Assembly (NCBI GenBank): GCA_903632075.3
Contig: CAHIKZ030005492.1
Location: 62,001 to 126,000, forward strand
From: Acanthosepion pharaonis
Taxonomy: Eukaryota; Mollusca; Cephalopoda; Sepiida; Sepiidae
DNA length: 64,000 nucleotides
Reading direction: 5' to 3'
Position numbers and translations under genes: made by a program
Part shown: positions 21,025-33,499 of the stretch, piece by piece
How positions within the stretch are numbered: the stretch's first letter is position 1
Layout: each line of letters begins with the position of its first letter
Notes under the pieces: generated by a model
What the model saw: the letters and a program-made list of their open reading frames with translations, nothing else
Databases searched by the model: none
What the model was told of the DNA's origin: nothing

Positions 21025-22513
21025 AAATATATATATAAAGCAACTTATGAATTGTGAATATTTCAAGATAATTTCCTATCCAGTTTTTTTCTTTAAATTT
21101 AACTTTCTACACCTTTTTTTGTATATCTTCAATTTTTGCATGCATATATTGCACATGAACATCTTTATTCACATGTTTTTAGAATATCTGTAAAGTGCAT
21201 TGGTTTTAACACATCTATACTCATTTAGAAACTTAAGCTTTTTTAAAAATATGGTATTCATTTTTTAGAATTTCTTTCTTTTTCAATTTATTTTAACATT
21301 TCATTTTTTTAAATTTTACCATATTTCTATCCTCGAGAATATATGGATTAAATTCATCAAGCCTTAAGTAGTATTTAAAAAGATAAGGTAACTATCTAAA
21401 TGCTTATATATAAAACATAAGTCTTATATTTATATGCAGTTATTACATTAATAGAAGATAATATAGAAAGCATTTTTCTATTTTGCTTTATAAAAAGCAT
21501 TTTAGTTTTTGTCTTTATTTTAATTTTTTTTTATTTTTGCTTATATATTTTCTGTTCTTTACTTTTATTTTTTCTGTAAAATTTATTTTCTTATCATTAC
21601 TTTTATTTATTTAATATATTTTAACATTTGACTTATATTTGAAGTTTGCATCTTTGGAATTTTGTGGCTTCAACATTTTAACCAATTAAAGATTTTAATT
21701 ATTGCAATTATTTTTTAGTTAACAAAGTTAAATTTAAAATCAAACTGGGAGTTTTATTGCTTTTATTTCTACTTATTTTATAAATTTTTCTTGCTTTTTC
21801 AGATAAAAAGAAAACAAGATTCATTTTTATAATGTACTTAACTTTATTTTACTTCTAATCTATATTCTGAATATTGTCATTTTTATATTTAAAATTTATT
21901 TCAGCAAGATATTACACATTTTTTTCATTTGTGCTAGAAAAATTACTAAAATCATGTTCATATTTAAATTTATTTATGCTAACTTATTTGAAAGTCAAAA
22001 TTGTAGCATGGGAATTAAATATTTTTTTATCAAGCATTTATTTGGATTTGCATTGGTTCAATTTTGATAACTTGATCATTTTTCATTTTTGTTTTCATTT
22101 AATTGGTTTCTTTAATTCAAAATTTAACATTTCTGTATTTATATTTTTATGTAAGTCATTATTGTCTACAATCTATATTTTATTTACTTATATTACTTTA
22201 TAGTAGACTATTTTAATAGCTTTAAAATGATTTTAATCATTTACACATTTGCCTTTTTTATGTTTTTATCTATTTTTCAAAGTTTTGTCTTATTTTTTTA
22301 TCTTATTCTTTATTTAATCAATTTATAATTTTAAGAGAGCTTAAATTTTATCTATATTTTTTATTCCATTTTAGAAATACTTTGCTTAAATTCTATTTCA
22401 TTCTTTTCTTAATTTTTTTATATATTTGCTGCTTTTGCTTTTTAATTTTTCTTTTTAATTCTTTCTCTTTTTCATTTACTGATTTATATTTCTTCCATTT
22501 GATAATTGAATTT
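21025..22513. other. T-rich, AT-rich DNA; nothing recognised
   Basis: Plus strand is very T-rich. The ORFs at 20978-21193, 21874-22203 and 22382-22597 encode Phe/Leu/Ile/Tyr-rich strings from this composition and show no domain, so I do not call genes. Confidence 0.6.
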
Positions 22514-22514
22514 C

Positions 22515-22546
<32 letters not shown>
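22514..22546. repeat. (AT)n-(GT)n microsatellite
   Basis: Short compound repeat. Confidence 0.9.
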
Positions 22547-22689
22547 TTTAATTATAAATGTGCACATGTTCAGTTGTCTGTCAAAAATAAAATTTGAATT
22601 CCACAATGTTTCAAAACAAGAACTATTTTTTTCATATTTCCAATAGTGGAACTGTTTTAGATTCATTATATTTATTTACATTCAGTTTC

Positions 22690-23375
22690 ACTTCTGGAAA
22701 GGATTGAAATATTAAAGTCTAAGGTAAAATTGACACTGGACAAACCATCAGACCCATATGATATTGTAATAGAGATGTTAGCAGCCTTAGACGATTTTGG
22801 CATTGGCAAGATTATGAAAATAATGAATAAAATATATGACAGTGGTGACATACTGAAAGACTTTAGTAATTATGTTTTTCTAGCATTGCCTAAGAACCAG
22901 GCATAAGTGTATGCAAGCTCCATTGGTAATCCACTTAATGAGCCACATAACTAAGTTTATCATCTGATTTCTGAATAGCAGAAATATGACAAAAAAAGTG
23001 CAGTTTTTTGAAAGACATGGGAAAAGAATGTCGACTCAGAATAGTACCAGAAAGAACTTCATACCTATGTTTTATAGATGATGCAAAAGCATTTTATAAG
23101 GTAGAGCACAAAGGTCTTTTTGAAGTGTTAGGAAAATTTGATTTATTTGGAAAAGAGAATAATCTAGATCTTATCTTGGGTAGAAACCCTAACCTGCATA
23201 TGGATAGAAAATGAATTTAAATGCACAAAAATAGAAAGGAAGACAAGGATGTGTTTTGTTCACTGGATTTATTCAACCTTTATTATCAAAAGGATTCTGA
23301 GATAATTAGAAGTACTATCAGGATTTATTATTGGTCGAACAATCTTAACAACATAAGACATGCAGATGAAAACAC
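22690..23375 (+). mobile_element. LINE family C fragment, RT fingers and palm
   Basis: Plus-strand frames give DKPSDPYDIVIEMLAAL, FGIGKIMKIMNKIYDSG, YVFLALPKNQA (RT motif 1-2 region), CFIDDAKAFYKVEHKGLF (motif A; one Asp retained), and LNNIRHADENTTFDL in place of the motif C Y-A-D-D core. These match the same blocks in the copies at 40441-42010 and 58740-61395. Frameshifts at several points. It ends abruptly where a reversed copy of the same region begins at about 23420. Confidence 0.75.
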
Positions 23376-23419
23376 TACATTTGATCTGCTTACAATCAAT
23401 GTTTTGGTCATTTTTCTCA

Positions 23420-23530
23420 CTTCTTTTTTTTTACTACATTGACTAGGAGCTCCTGTAGTATTGCTTCTGAATCTGCCATTAACACTGTGTCATCTGCATG
23501 TCTTATGTTGTTCAGATTAAAGATTTTAAT
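23420..23530 (-). mobile_element. LINE family C fragment, motif C region, inverted
   Basis: The minus strand from about 23525 encodes LNNIRHADDTVLMADSEAIL and QELL, the motif C region with an intact Asp pair. The plus-strand fragment just upstream ends in the same region, so the two are back-to-back inverted copies. Only ~110 bp survive. Confidence 0.75.
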
Positions 23531-23619
23531 TGTTTCATGCCAAGCAAAGTGATAAAAAATAAGGGTTACTGAGTGTGAAAGTAAATGAAATGATAGTAGT
23601 GAGGAGAGAGATAGGAAAA

Positions 23620-23850
23620 TAAAAGGACAGAATTCAGTCTGGAAAGCAGAAGATGGAGATTGATGTTGCTTTTAAAATTTTGACAATCATAGGTGGCAGG
23701 CAAGCAAGAAACTGGAAAGGAAAAGAAACTTTTAGAATCAAAATTTCATTTACATTTAGCTATTTCAACAGTAAAAGGATCAGACCTAGTTACCAATCTA
23801 GTAGTATACTTAAATTCATGCAGTTGAGGTACCGAGGAGAAAAGCTCATT
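23620..23850 (-). mobile_element. LINE family A 3' fragment (minus)
   Basis: GAAGATGGAGATTGATGTTG, ACAATCATAGGTGGCAGGC and TTAAATTCATGCAGTTGAGG match 42300-42480. The reverse complement CTGCATGAATTTAAGTATAC, CTACTAG matches 57909-57932 in the long family A copy. Non-coding remnant. Confidence 0.6.
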
Positions 23851-23939
23851 AGAACAATTGCCATGAATATAACTATAAAAAAAAGTCAGGGGAAGCCACA
23901 TCACAGTGATGGGAAAGTAACTGAAGTCAAGATCTCAAG

Positions 23940-24487
23940 TCAGGACCAATCACTTTGGATTTTGTTGAGAATTTCAAGATATATAGCAGCCTGGAATATT
24001 GCTGTCATATATGGTCTGGTGTTCCTGCTGTACATCTCAAGGTCCTTGACAAAATCCAGAGACAAATATGCAAGATGATAGGTCCTGATCTCGCATCTAG
24101 TCTACAATCGCTATTCCCCAGATGTGGCCTCCCTCTGTCTCTTCTACAAGTATTTTCATGGCAACTGTTCCGACAAGCTACTTTTGTTGGTTCTCGGACT
24201 ACATGAGTTTAAACTTTCACTGTCAAAATGGTTAAATGTAACCATCTCTTCTTCTCAAACAGCTTCTTCTCCTGCACTTCCCATCTGTGGAACTCCCTTC
24301 CCCTTACTTGCTTCCCCGATGACTAAAATCTTCAATTGACATCTGACACCCTGAGCTTGTCCCCCGTCCTTCTCTGTATCCTTTCCTCAAATATACCTCT
24401 TTACTCTTGTTCTCAATCCTCTGTAATCCCTTGTGTGCTAGTGGCACTCCCAACTTGCTGGGGGTGAATTGCCTTAAAAAAAAAAAC
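23940..24487 (+). mobile_element. LINE family A 3' end with poly(A)
   Basis: Encodes SLEYCCHIWSGVPAVHL, KVLDKIQRQICKMIGPDLAS, then LPLSLLQVFSWQLF and HEFKLSLSKWLNVTISSS, the C-terminal region after the RT of family A. The 3' UTR carries GTGCTAGTGGCACTCCCAAC, TTGCTGGGGGTGAATTGC and ends in a ~11 bp A tract (24476-24486). 5'-truncated insertion with frameshifts. Confidence 0.8.
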
Positions 24488-25185
24488 TAGGAGCATCAGA
24501 CCAGATATGGCAACAACATTCAATGCGCAGGTGAATGGTAGATTTATGAATGTGTAAGATGGATTCTGACAAGACAAATTGTCAGGCATGATACAGTAAA
24601 CCAACTTTCCTAGCAGCTGGCCTAGCAGCTGATTCAATATAATCATTCCACTTCATATCAACGGAAAACATGAAAGTGAGAAGTTGCAATGAGTTGTTTT
24701 CCTGGAAATCAGTATCACTTATATTGATGGAAGGTAAAAATAATTCTCTATGATAGTTAAAAAATAGTAGCTTCATTTTGTGGCATTAAAATTTTCAAGC
24801 TATTTCTTACCGCAGTTAACATGGAGGTCATTTTCAAGATAAGCTTCCCAATTTTACTTTACCGAACATGTCAGGCTTAATAATAAGACAGAAGTAGATA
24901 GTTATGTCATCAGCATTCATGTGATCTACAAGAGTGGCCATTCAACACAACTCTCATTACATAATTTGTTAAGAAAGATTGTATCAAGTCATATATTCAG
25001 CCAGAGACACCATAGACTTCTTTAACTTGTGAAGAAGGTCAGCATGTCAAACACCTTTGAGATATCTAATGCCATGCCATTTTTATTTATAGTTTGGTAG
25101 ACAAATTCAGTAATAACCATTAACACATTGGTGATGGACCTAGAGAAGTGAAAGCCATATTATTTATCTGAAAGAAGGTTGTATG
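24488..25185 (-). mobile_element. LINE family A RT-to-thumb fragment (minus)
   Basis: Minus-strand frames read VLMVITEFVYQTINKNGMAL, DISKVF (motif A region, cf. DISKAFDRVW at 57074), ADDITIYF (motif C, Asp pair present), KMKLLFFNYHRELFLPSI, FMFSVDMKWNDYIESAA and ECCCHIW. It begins exactly where the A tract of the plus-strand copy ends, so two family A copies lie tail to tail. Frameshifts and stops throughout. Confidence 0.75.
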
Positions 25186-25189
25186 AAGT

Positions 25190-25445
25190 AAGAATCAAAA
25201 AGAGACAGTTGAAATTTCTGGAATATACAATGAAGAAAGAGGGTTTAGATAATTTGACATTCACAGTTAAAGGTGAGAGGAACAGAGGTAAACAATGATG
25301 AAGCTACCTAATGAGCTTGTGCCAAGATATGTAAGAACAAAGAGTTGGGTGTAGTAAAAAAATAAATATTAATAAGAGGGTAGGAAGTTGTTGAGTGACA
25401 TTATAACCCATGCCCTGAAGGGACATGGCATATAGAAGAAGAAGA
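25190..25445 (+). mobile_element. LINE family C 3' end
   Basis: Reads RIKKRQLKFLEYTMKKEGLD, NLTF, GERNRGKQ, then ATGCCCTGAAGGGACATGGC and ATATAGAAGAAGAAGAATGA, the terminal sequence shared with 41990-42010. Only the C-terminal ~60 codons and the UTR remain. Confidence 0.7.
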
Positions 25446-25513
25446 ATGAATATAGAAACATAGTCTCAAAGAAATGGAGATGCATTACTGATAGTATAGA
25501 AGATTATGGTGCA

Positions 25514-26206
25514 TAGGTTTTTAAGTTTCGAGGAACATTTGCCGTAAACATTTTTGCATTAGGAAACCTCACCTCAGGAATTTTTGCCATAGAAACTTTG
25601 CCATATAGGATTTTTGCCATAAGACAATTCGTCCCATTTTTTTTTAATATGCAAATTACCTTGTTATCAAGTATATTGGGCTCACACTATTGTTACTTTG
25701 ATTTAAACATTTTAATAAGCAAAGTTCTAGGATCAAAACCCTACATCATTCATCCCCATCAGCGAGGAGTGCAAAAATTTTTACAGACTTAACGTTAAAC
25801 TTTCTGTTAACATAATATCAGTCAGCTAATAATTCTCACTCAAGTAATATACATTATTTCAAACAAATATTTATGAAGCATTGCTTGGAATTTTCACACA
25901 TTTTAAATTATTTCTTTGTTAATTTGATATATTTTTAGTCTTTTATTTTTTTAAATACATGTTTACTTTTTAATTTCTTTTCTGATGTTTGACCCTGTAA
26001 AAAAGACATCCATATATACTTGATAACAAGGTACCTCACATATTAAATTACAAATGGGGACATTCAAGATAAGGGTATAAAAAAATGCAGCAAAATTTTC
26101 CTATGGCAAAAATCCTATATGGCGAAGTTTCCTATGGCGAAAATTCCTGAGACAAGTTTTCCTATGGCAAAAATGTTTACGGCAAATGTTCCGAATACAG
26201 GTTTTT
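25514..26206. mobile_element. Foldback element with ~170-190 bp inverted arms
   Basis: The left arm (25514-25690) starts GGTTTTTAAGTTTCGAGGAA, CATTTGCCGTAAACATTTTTG. The right arm (26008-26206), reverse complemented, starts AAAAACCTGTATTCGGAACA, TTTGCCGTAAACATTTTTG. Inside each arm ATTTTTGCCATAGGAAA-like units repeat every ~22-27 bp, and both arms end CCTTGTTATCAAGTATAT. The ~315 bp centre is AT-rich and non-coding. Repetitive inverted arms are the definition of foldback (FB) elements. The 74-codon minus-strand ORF over the right arm is translation of the subrepeats. Confidence 0.75.
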
Positions 26207-28287
26207 AATATAATTCCCATAAAACTTGAAATGAATGTTAACAATTTTTTTTTTGGTTTATGATTGACCCTCTTTCCTAATAATTGGCTGACATGAAAAC
26301 TATTTGCATGTAAATAATTAATCATTTTTTAAGTATCCAAATTTATTAATTTTTGGAGTTTGAAGTTACTTAGTCATTGATTTTAAAGTATATTTCCTTT
26401 AGATAAGGAAAATAGCTTTTTTTAACGTTTAGCACTCTGCATTAATAATATTACTTACCTTTCTTCTACATTGTTTTCAAGGTTTCTCAATTGCAGTATC
26501 CTTATTGTTGATTTCAGTCAAAGTTATTTTCTGCTGACATAGCAGGATATAACACAACTATGAAGTTTAAACACACTATTGTTTAAGGCTCAGAGTCATC
26601 TTCAGTGGCAAGGTAAACTTTTTGTATAGTAAATGAAGTCACATACAGAGTGATAAAGGTTAATTAAAAATTTCTCAGGAAATGGCTGTCATAATCATCT
26701 GCCATTTGACTTATATAAGAGATTTTAAATAAAGTGAACTGTTTGTATTCATTGCTATTCTTCTATATTAAGAAAAGATCCTGAACTCTTGAAGGTTGAC
26801 ACAGTAAATTAATGTAATGTAATTTTACATTAGACAGTTAAGCTTTCAGTTTATAGTTTGCAAATCTTCATGTGTCATTACTTTAGCTTAAATTGTTCTT
26901 GTATTTTTTTTATTTTGTTAATGGTCCCAGAATATAATATTTTTGATGTGTGAATCAACTAAATGAAACCATTATCCAACGTTTCAACAATATACAAGCA
27001 GAGATGACCCACCATAACTCATTCCAACCCTGCTCATCTGAATGTAAGGCTACCCTTTGCTGCCCTATAGTAATGGACATAATGGGAATTGCAAGACTAT
27101 TTTATTTATATTCCACCTCTCTAATATACCTCGTCCATGTAAATATTACCAGTTTCTCTCCTCTTTATACATGACTTTATTCCTCTTCTTTTGTTTTTGT
27201 CTTCAATCTCCTTTCACCCCAAATTGCTATGGAATCCTATTGGTGGGAAATACTGGAGATAAGCAACTTTCTGGTTTCTGGTGATATTACTGGTTTGCTC
27301 TCTGACTTGATTGTGTGCAATGAGCAATGAAAGAGCAGGCTGTGATACTTTGCAAGCTTTTATTGTCCTGTCTGTTCAATCAAGATGGGCCACTACTTAT
27401 CACTACTGACATTTATGATTAGAACGATGGTCTGTTCATAAAAGTGTACAGCAATGCAGGGAGATGATGAAGAAGGGACAGTTGCAAGAATGGCCACAAA
27501 TTCAACAGAGCAATGACCTGCAGATGAAGGAAGTGCAGAGTTGAAAAAGGGTGTTGGAAGGGGGGAGTCTCAGTCTCATACTTCTTCACTTCCCAGACCA
27601 GACATTAGAAAATAGAAGATTCTATTTGAAAGAAGTCCCTCCACCCCACAACTTCCATAAATTGTGGAATGATCATCACCTTATCTCAGATAATATTCAC
27701 TTAGCATTTGGGTATGGATACAGATGTCTGCTACCCTGTTTCAGCTATCATAATAACAAACTGCAAAGTTGTTTTTATGCAGGACAGACTCAGTGTTTAT
27801 TTTTGTGTAAGGTCCATTTATGGAGATAGTTGAGCACCTAGCCATTGATGAACACCAAAGAAATAGAGGGTCAGTAGTGGAGGGGTGTCATTTACTTTGA
27901 CCTTTTTCCTTTACTTTGTTCATAATTTATACTTCTTATTTCTTTATTGCACTTTCCTTCTCATTGCATATTTCTATGTGTGTGCCTGGATGGGTGTGTC
28001 TGCATGTGTGTGAAGGTGAGAGAGAAGCACAGTATTACATGCATTGCTATCTAATGCAACTGCTTATTTTATTTCCTTTTTTTTCTCTCTATTTTTCAGT
28101 ATTTATGCACATACAAGTTTACATAGTTTTAGTTTTATTATTAATACTGACATTTATTGCTCTGATCTCATTTCACCCGTGAGTTATATGTTAATGTAAT
28201 GTATTTTCACATGTGTATGAGCACTTATATACACACATCTATATACATAAGTGTAATTTCATACAATTGTATTTTTGTATATGCAAA
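26207..28287. other. Unassigned DNA with unsupported small ORFs
   Basis: Several ORFs of 74-92 codons (26950-27174, 27057-27284, 27551-27829, 27916-28182) have no recognisable domain, no in-frame continuation and no splice-site context that I can defend. 27.29-27.89 kb is less AT-rich than its flanks and may be an old repeat, but no second copy is in the window. Confidence 0.4.
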
Positions 28288-28288
28288 T

Positions 28289-28342
<54 letters not shown>
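28288..28342. repeat. (CA)n-(TA)n microsatellite
   Basis: About 12 CA then 14 AT units. Confidence 0.95.
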
Positions 28343-28345
<3 letters not shown>

Positions 28346-30546
28346 TATGTTATGGTTTCTTTGTTGTGTATAGCTATATAAAACGAAATAATACATAGGA
28401 TGCTTAGAATAATAGAATGCTTCTTCTTTCTTTTTCTGCACTGTCTATACACACACAGATGTATATGTATGTGTACATGCATATGTTTTGTTTCTTTGTG
28501 TATACATAAGTTGTAATCAATAAGTAATGGTTTCAGTTCTGTATTTCTTTTGGCTTAACCAAAATTGTTTTTGTCATTTTTTTTTCTTTAAAGTTTGTTT
28601 CATGTTAGACTGAAAGCCCAAATAAATTCTCTAATTTGTTCTCAGTAATAGAAGACAAAAAATTTCAGTCTGCTTTGTTATAGCTAATATAAAAGTTTGC
28701 ACTCCTTTACTGCAATAAATAGTTATATTTAGTTATATGAAACTGAAATAAGAATAAGTTATATCAGCTCTTTCTTTCCCTTCACTGAGGTTTTAAACTA
28801 AATTAAAAGGAATGAGTTATTATGGCATCTGCATTTAAATACATTTAGTATTATGTAATCCTCATTAAACAATATGAACTTAACTAGACCTTCAACTGGT
28901 AGAGTATTAGAAATGATTGTTCTTCAAATATATAAATATGTTTGATTCTTATGAAAAATCATTTTTCTTTATTTTATAATCTATTAAAATTTGATGTTTT
29001 TTGTATTTATATAGTTATTCCAAAACTAATTTGCATATCAGTCATAAAAAAAATGAAAAAAGTTCAGTGCTAAGGACCACTAAGTTATAACTTTAATATA
29101 AGCATATGAATGTAGTAAGGGCTGGGGCATATTACGACCAAACCTCCCATATGGGAGGCAGGCCTGATTGAGGGCCCTGGGCAGGTGCTTTGTAACCCTC
29201 ACTATCATATCAACATTTACTTTTTTCTAACAAATTAAACTAAGCACAACTAAATACTAAAGGATAAAAAATTTTCTCAAATTTTTACATCATTCTGTTT
29301 TTTTGTCCAATTCCATAAATTTGTTTTGTTCAAGCTAAGTCTAAAAAAACACTACATAAAATTCATTATGTTTTATACATATTGCTGAATATGCTAAAAT
29401 TCTTTGACTTTTTAACAAAAAAAAATCTCAAATTAATGTAAAAATTGCCATGAAACATTATTGATTTATTGAAGATGGAATGATCTATTATGACATGTCT
29501 CTAATTTGTATTCATGGAATGATCTATTAGGACATGTCTCTAATTTGTAATTAGTTACATTGTATTTATTTTCAATTTTTCTAGTTGCATCGTTCACCTA
29601 TATTACATATGATCCATTATTGTACATAATTAGGCTACAATAAAATTTGTATTTTATATGAATACTATGTTATGAAAATTGAGATACAGTAAAGTGTGGA
29701 CCCCGTCTCATAGATTTAGTGGAGGGTAATATATGTAATATATGTGTAAGAACATTGTCGCAGTAAGATTTATATGTCTAAGTATTTTCACAAAAGGAAA
29801 TGAATCTTTATATAATTCTAGATTGTAAAAAAACAAAATTCTCAAAAAAACTAAAAAAAGAAAGAGGAAATATAAGTTTAACTGAAATTGGCTACCTAAT
29901 CAGTTTATTCTTATTCTCTAAATAGTAATTGTATTCAATAGAAAAACAAATATATAAATCCTTATATATATTATTAAAAAAAATATGAGCACTTGATACT
30001 GGTGCTTTAAAATTTAATAGCAATTTAGCAACACCTCATATTTTTTATTTATACCCTTTCCGTTTTTTGACAGATCATAAATTTTTTATTCATGAAATGA
30101 CCACATAAAGTCAATTTGTGTTTTATGTGATGGATCTTTGTTGCTATCTTTACTGACATTATATTCTAAAGTGTTTGGCATTATATATTTTCTGGAATAG
30201 AACATTAACCTGGAAGAATATTCATCAGACTCTGAACATCCCAATTTTTAAGGGACAAAAGTGTTCAAAACAAACAAACAAAAAATTGATGAGGAAAAAA
30301 AAACTAAAATTTAAAATATTTCAATCCATATATTACAAGGTAAAATATTTTTAACAAAAAAGCCAACAGTATCCAACAAATTAATTCCTGTAACCAAACA
30401 TACATTATTCTTACCTGATTTCAATTCAACAAACCAATTTTACAAGTATATTTAATTCTTTAAAAAACAATTAAAATACTACTATTAAAATAATTCCAAC
30501 AAAACAGTTTACTCATATTCTTAACATCTGTCTATATTTCCGAGAA
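28343..30546. other. AT-rich DNA, nothing coding
   Basis: Contains one GC-richer patch at 29140-29190 (CTCCCATATGGGAGGCAGGC and GGGCCCTGGGC) with two short perfect palindromes, and the tandem duplication listed separately. No ORF of interest. Confidence 0.5.
29475..29552. repeat. 39 bp tandem duplication
   Basis: ATGGAATGATCTATTATGAC, ATGTCTCTAATTTGTATTC occurs twice head to tail, with one substitution (TTATG/TTAGG). Confidence 0.9.
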
Positions 30547-31010
30547 GAGGTATTGTAACTATTTACATTATTTACATTGTTCAGGCTGTTGTTTTCATCT
30601 TTATTGTCATATTCATGATGTTTCGGCCATTGTATACTCAGGATTTCTTCAGGTGATATACGTTGGAATTCTGAACCAAACCCTTTATTAAATCCACTTG
30701 CACACATGTTGAAGTAATCCAGTGACTTGACCCAAAGAGTTGTGAGTTCAATACCTGACCACAGCAGGGTTGAACAAAAACATGGAGAGTTGAGTTACTA
30801 AAAGAAAATAACTGAAAATGAGATATCCAGAAATGGCATGGTATGTGGAACGCAAACAGTCTACCCTAGTGGACGAAATAAAGGGTTCAGTATGAAAATC
30901 CATCATATATCACCTGAAGAAGGCCGGAGCATACAATGGCTGAAACATCATTAATATGACAATAAAGATGAGGACAATTGTCCAAACAATGTAAATAGTG
31001 TAAATAACAT
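30547..31010. mobile_element. Foldback copy of PLE-composite arms with tRNA-like core
   Basis: The left arm 30547-30663 and the right arm 30903-31010 are inverted copies: TTTCATCTTTATTGTCATAT, GATGTTTCGGCCATTGTATA against CCTCATCTTTATTGTCATAT, GATGTTTCAGCCATTGTATG. The same arm bounds the PLE composite at 60190-60910. The core holds a B-box-like GTGAGTTCAATACCTG at 30748 and an A-box-like AATCCAGTGACTTGAC. The 64-codon minus-strand ORF covers the left arm and is not a gene. Confidence 0.7.
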
Positions 31011-31049
31011 ATTTTAACTGGTATCATATTGCAAAATAGTAAATGTTTC

Positions 31050-31112
31050 TCTTCTTCATCTTCTTCTTCATCGTCTTCTTCTTCTTCTTATTATTATTAT
31101 TAGTATTATCAT
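31050..31112. repeat. (CTT)n-(ATT)n microsatellite
   Basis: Imperfect trinucleotide tract just outside the foldback element. Confidence 0.9.
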
Positions 31113-33060
31113 TTTGGGAAGTAATTAGTCAAATGAGATAAAGAAATTCTTGATTGAAATTAGAGAGATTCATTCTCCACTCTGGGCTAAAATCAATTAG
31201 CAAGGTGCCAGTTAATATACATCAGTGCCCAAACATCTTAAGCAAGAAGCCAGCCTCTTCCACTGAATTTTACCAACAACTTTCATCATAAGTTCATTAT
31301 AACTTATAAAAATAATTTAATAAGAAAATAATTTTTACCATATTTTAATAAATATCATCAGACTTTGCAAACAGAATTTAAAAAAACCCACATATCTGGC
31401 TGCTAAACTCACTATCAACTGAGAAGACTGATTTTAAACTATATCAGCTTATTGATCTCTCTTAAACTAATAATATCCATAATACTATCAGAAACTGAAT
31501 GTATAATATTCATCTTCAGAAGGATTTATATTTAATCTTATCCTTTGTCTAAATCAGATTAGATAATTATTTAAGACACTTTTAATAACTGGTTAGCTAT
31601 GTTGACTGTTAAATATAAAATATTTCATCAGAAATTTTGCAATATTTCCTTTTCAATATTGATGTTTAGTTCTCTAAAAGATAACAGCAGAATATCCATT
31701 GTTCTATCATTATTTTAACATCAGAATTTACATTATCTTTGGTCAAATGGTGATGGCAATGAAATAACCATATTGTATGAATACTAATTTAGTGAGAGTT
31801 TTAATAGCAAACAAATTTACCGTAATTTCTTGTGTATTACTACAACCCCATGTTTCTAAATCTGAAAACAGCGAATAAATTATATCCCTTGTGTATATCC
31901 TGTAATACAGCTATCCCTTTATATTTTTTTAAAATGTTGTATCATATTATCCATTAGAATCTCAATGTCATACATATATTTCACTAGAATATTTAATTTT
32001 TTGCAATATTAAAGAATAGAAAGAAACTGGATGTTTATCCATTTCATGTTTCTTCTAATTTCTGTTTCAAAACTGATTTTTGAATTTTCAGGTAAAGGTG
32101 CTAACTAGACATACCCGGTAATATGTTTTAAGGTGTTAAGCTATCATAATTTCTTTTTAAATAATTTTATTATATTAATAAACTATGAAAATAAAAAATA
32201 TATATCTTTCATTAAGAATGAAGAGGGAAACATTATAAAAGAAGAAAATTAAAATATGAACAAACTTGTGATCAAAATCAAGCCTTTTTGCAATCTTGAT
32301 GTTTCCATTAAGAGATTATTTAAACAGAATAAAAATTTCTGAAAACATACTTGTGTATAATACAACTCCCCCACCCTTTCATCTTCAATTTTCATACAAA
32401 ATTTCTTATATTATGCATAAAATATTACTGTAATGAGAAGAGTGGAGACAAGAAACTTAGAAATGAGAAGTGTGGAAACTATAAATTGTCTCCCCTAGAC
32501 AAGAACAGTAGAAGTTTTCCATATTTCAGTTTGTGTGACTACTTACTTGAGTATCAATCACTATGGTATATGACTTTACAACACTTTCTATAGCTTTTGT
32601 CATGATCTGATGCATGATATTTGACTTTTTCAGTTGAATGAAAACCTCAGTAGTTAGCTTTCGTAGCCAAGTATTTGTAAAGGAACCAAGGTTCTCTTCT
32701 ATATCAGATTTTGGATCTCTTCTTTAGCCAAATCTACATGTGACTTTCAGTAAGGGTTAATAACCCCCTACTTACTGTAGATATTGAACCATGGACTTTA
32801 CAGTCTTTAGTCTGTTATTATAACAGCAGACATATTGTGAAGTATACAGAATAACTAAAGAAGTGTTTGGAATGTACATCACGTCTGAGGCAAGTGTGGA
32901 GAGAATCTGTCAATAAAGATTCAGACAGAAAAAAGAAAAATGATGAAGCATAAAACAAGGAGGAGAAAGATTTCCTGTTTATCTGATAACATAATGGGAA
33001 TGTTAGAGTTGGCAGCAAAGTGATTTTTATCTGTTTGCTTTTAAATGAAATCATTATTGC
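31113..33060. other. AT-rich DNA, nothing recognised
   Basis: No ORF beyond chance length and no repeat match. 32818-33054 has mirrored small ORFs without domains. Confidence 0.5.
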
Positions 33061-33420
33061 CCTTAGAAAGTAAGAGAGAGAAAGAGAGAGAGAAATTGAT
33101 GAGAGAGAAAGACAGAATCATACAGAAAAGAAAATGTAGATGAAAGAAAGAAAGGAAAGGATTAAAAATGGAGAGGAAAATGGAAATAAATTAAAGAACA
33201 AAGGAAAAGGAGGAAGTAAATTATAAACAAAGAAAATTAAGAGGTAAAATTAACAGAAAAACTGAAGAAATGAAAAAGAATATAATAAAAGAATTTAAAA
33301 TAAAAAAAAATCAATAACTGAAAGGTAAGTAAAACAAAGAAACACTTAAATATAATCATAAGATATGAAAAAGTGTTGCAGAAAAAATAAAATAAATAAG
33401 AAAAAAGTGACATTATTCTG
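33061..33420 (+). repeat. ~360 bp polypurine tract
   Basis: The plus strand is dominated by A and G, starting with a GAGAGA core (AGAGAGAAAGAGAGAGAG at 33070-33090) and decaying into A-rich purines. Looks like a degenerated GA/GAAA simple repeat. Confidence 0.8.
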
Positions 33421-33499
33421 ATACATTTAATAAGGCTTAAATGATACCAAAAAAACAGTACTTTGAATAAATCATCATATGAGATGTTTTTCAGGAATG

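Noticed and set aside
21874..22597. ORFs of 109 and 71 codons in T-rich DNA
   Set aside because: Phe/Leu/Ile/Tyr composition reflects T-richness; no motif.
25514..26206. CRISPR-like repeat array, suggested by the recurring TTTTGCCATAGGAA units
   Set aside because: Units are adjacent subrepeats in inverted arms without unique spacers, and the window is eukaryotic.
27551..27829. 92-codon ORF in a slightly GC-richer region
   Set aside because: No similarity to a known family that I can recognise and no supporting structure; left as unassigned DNA.
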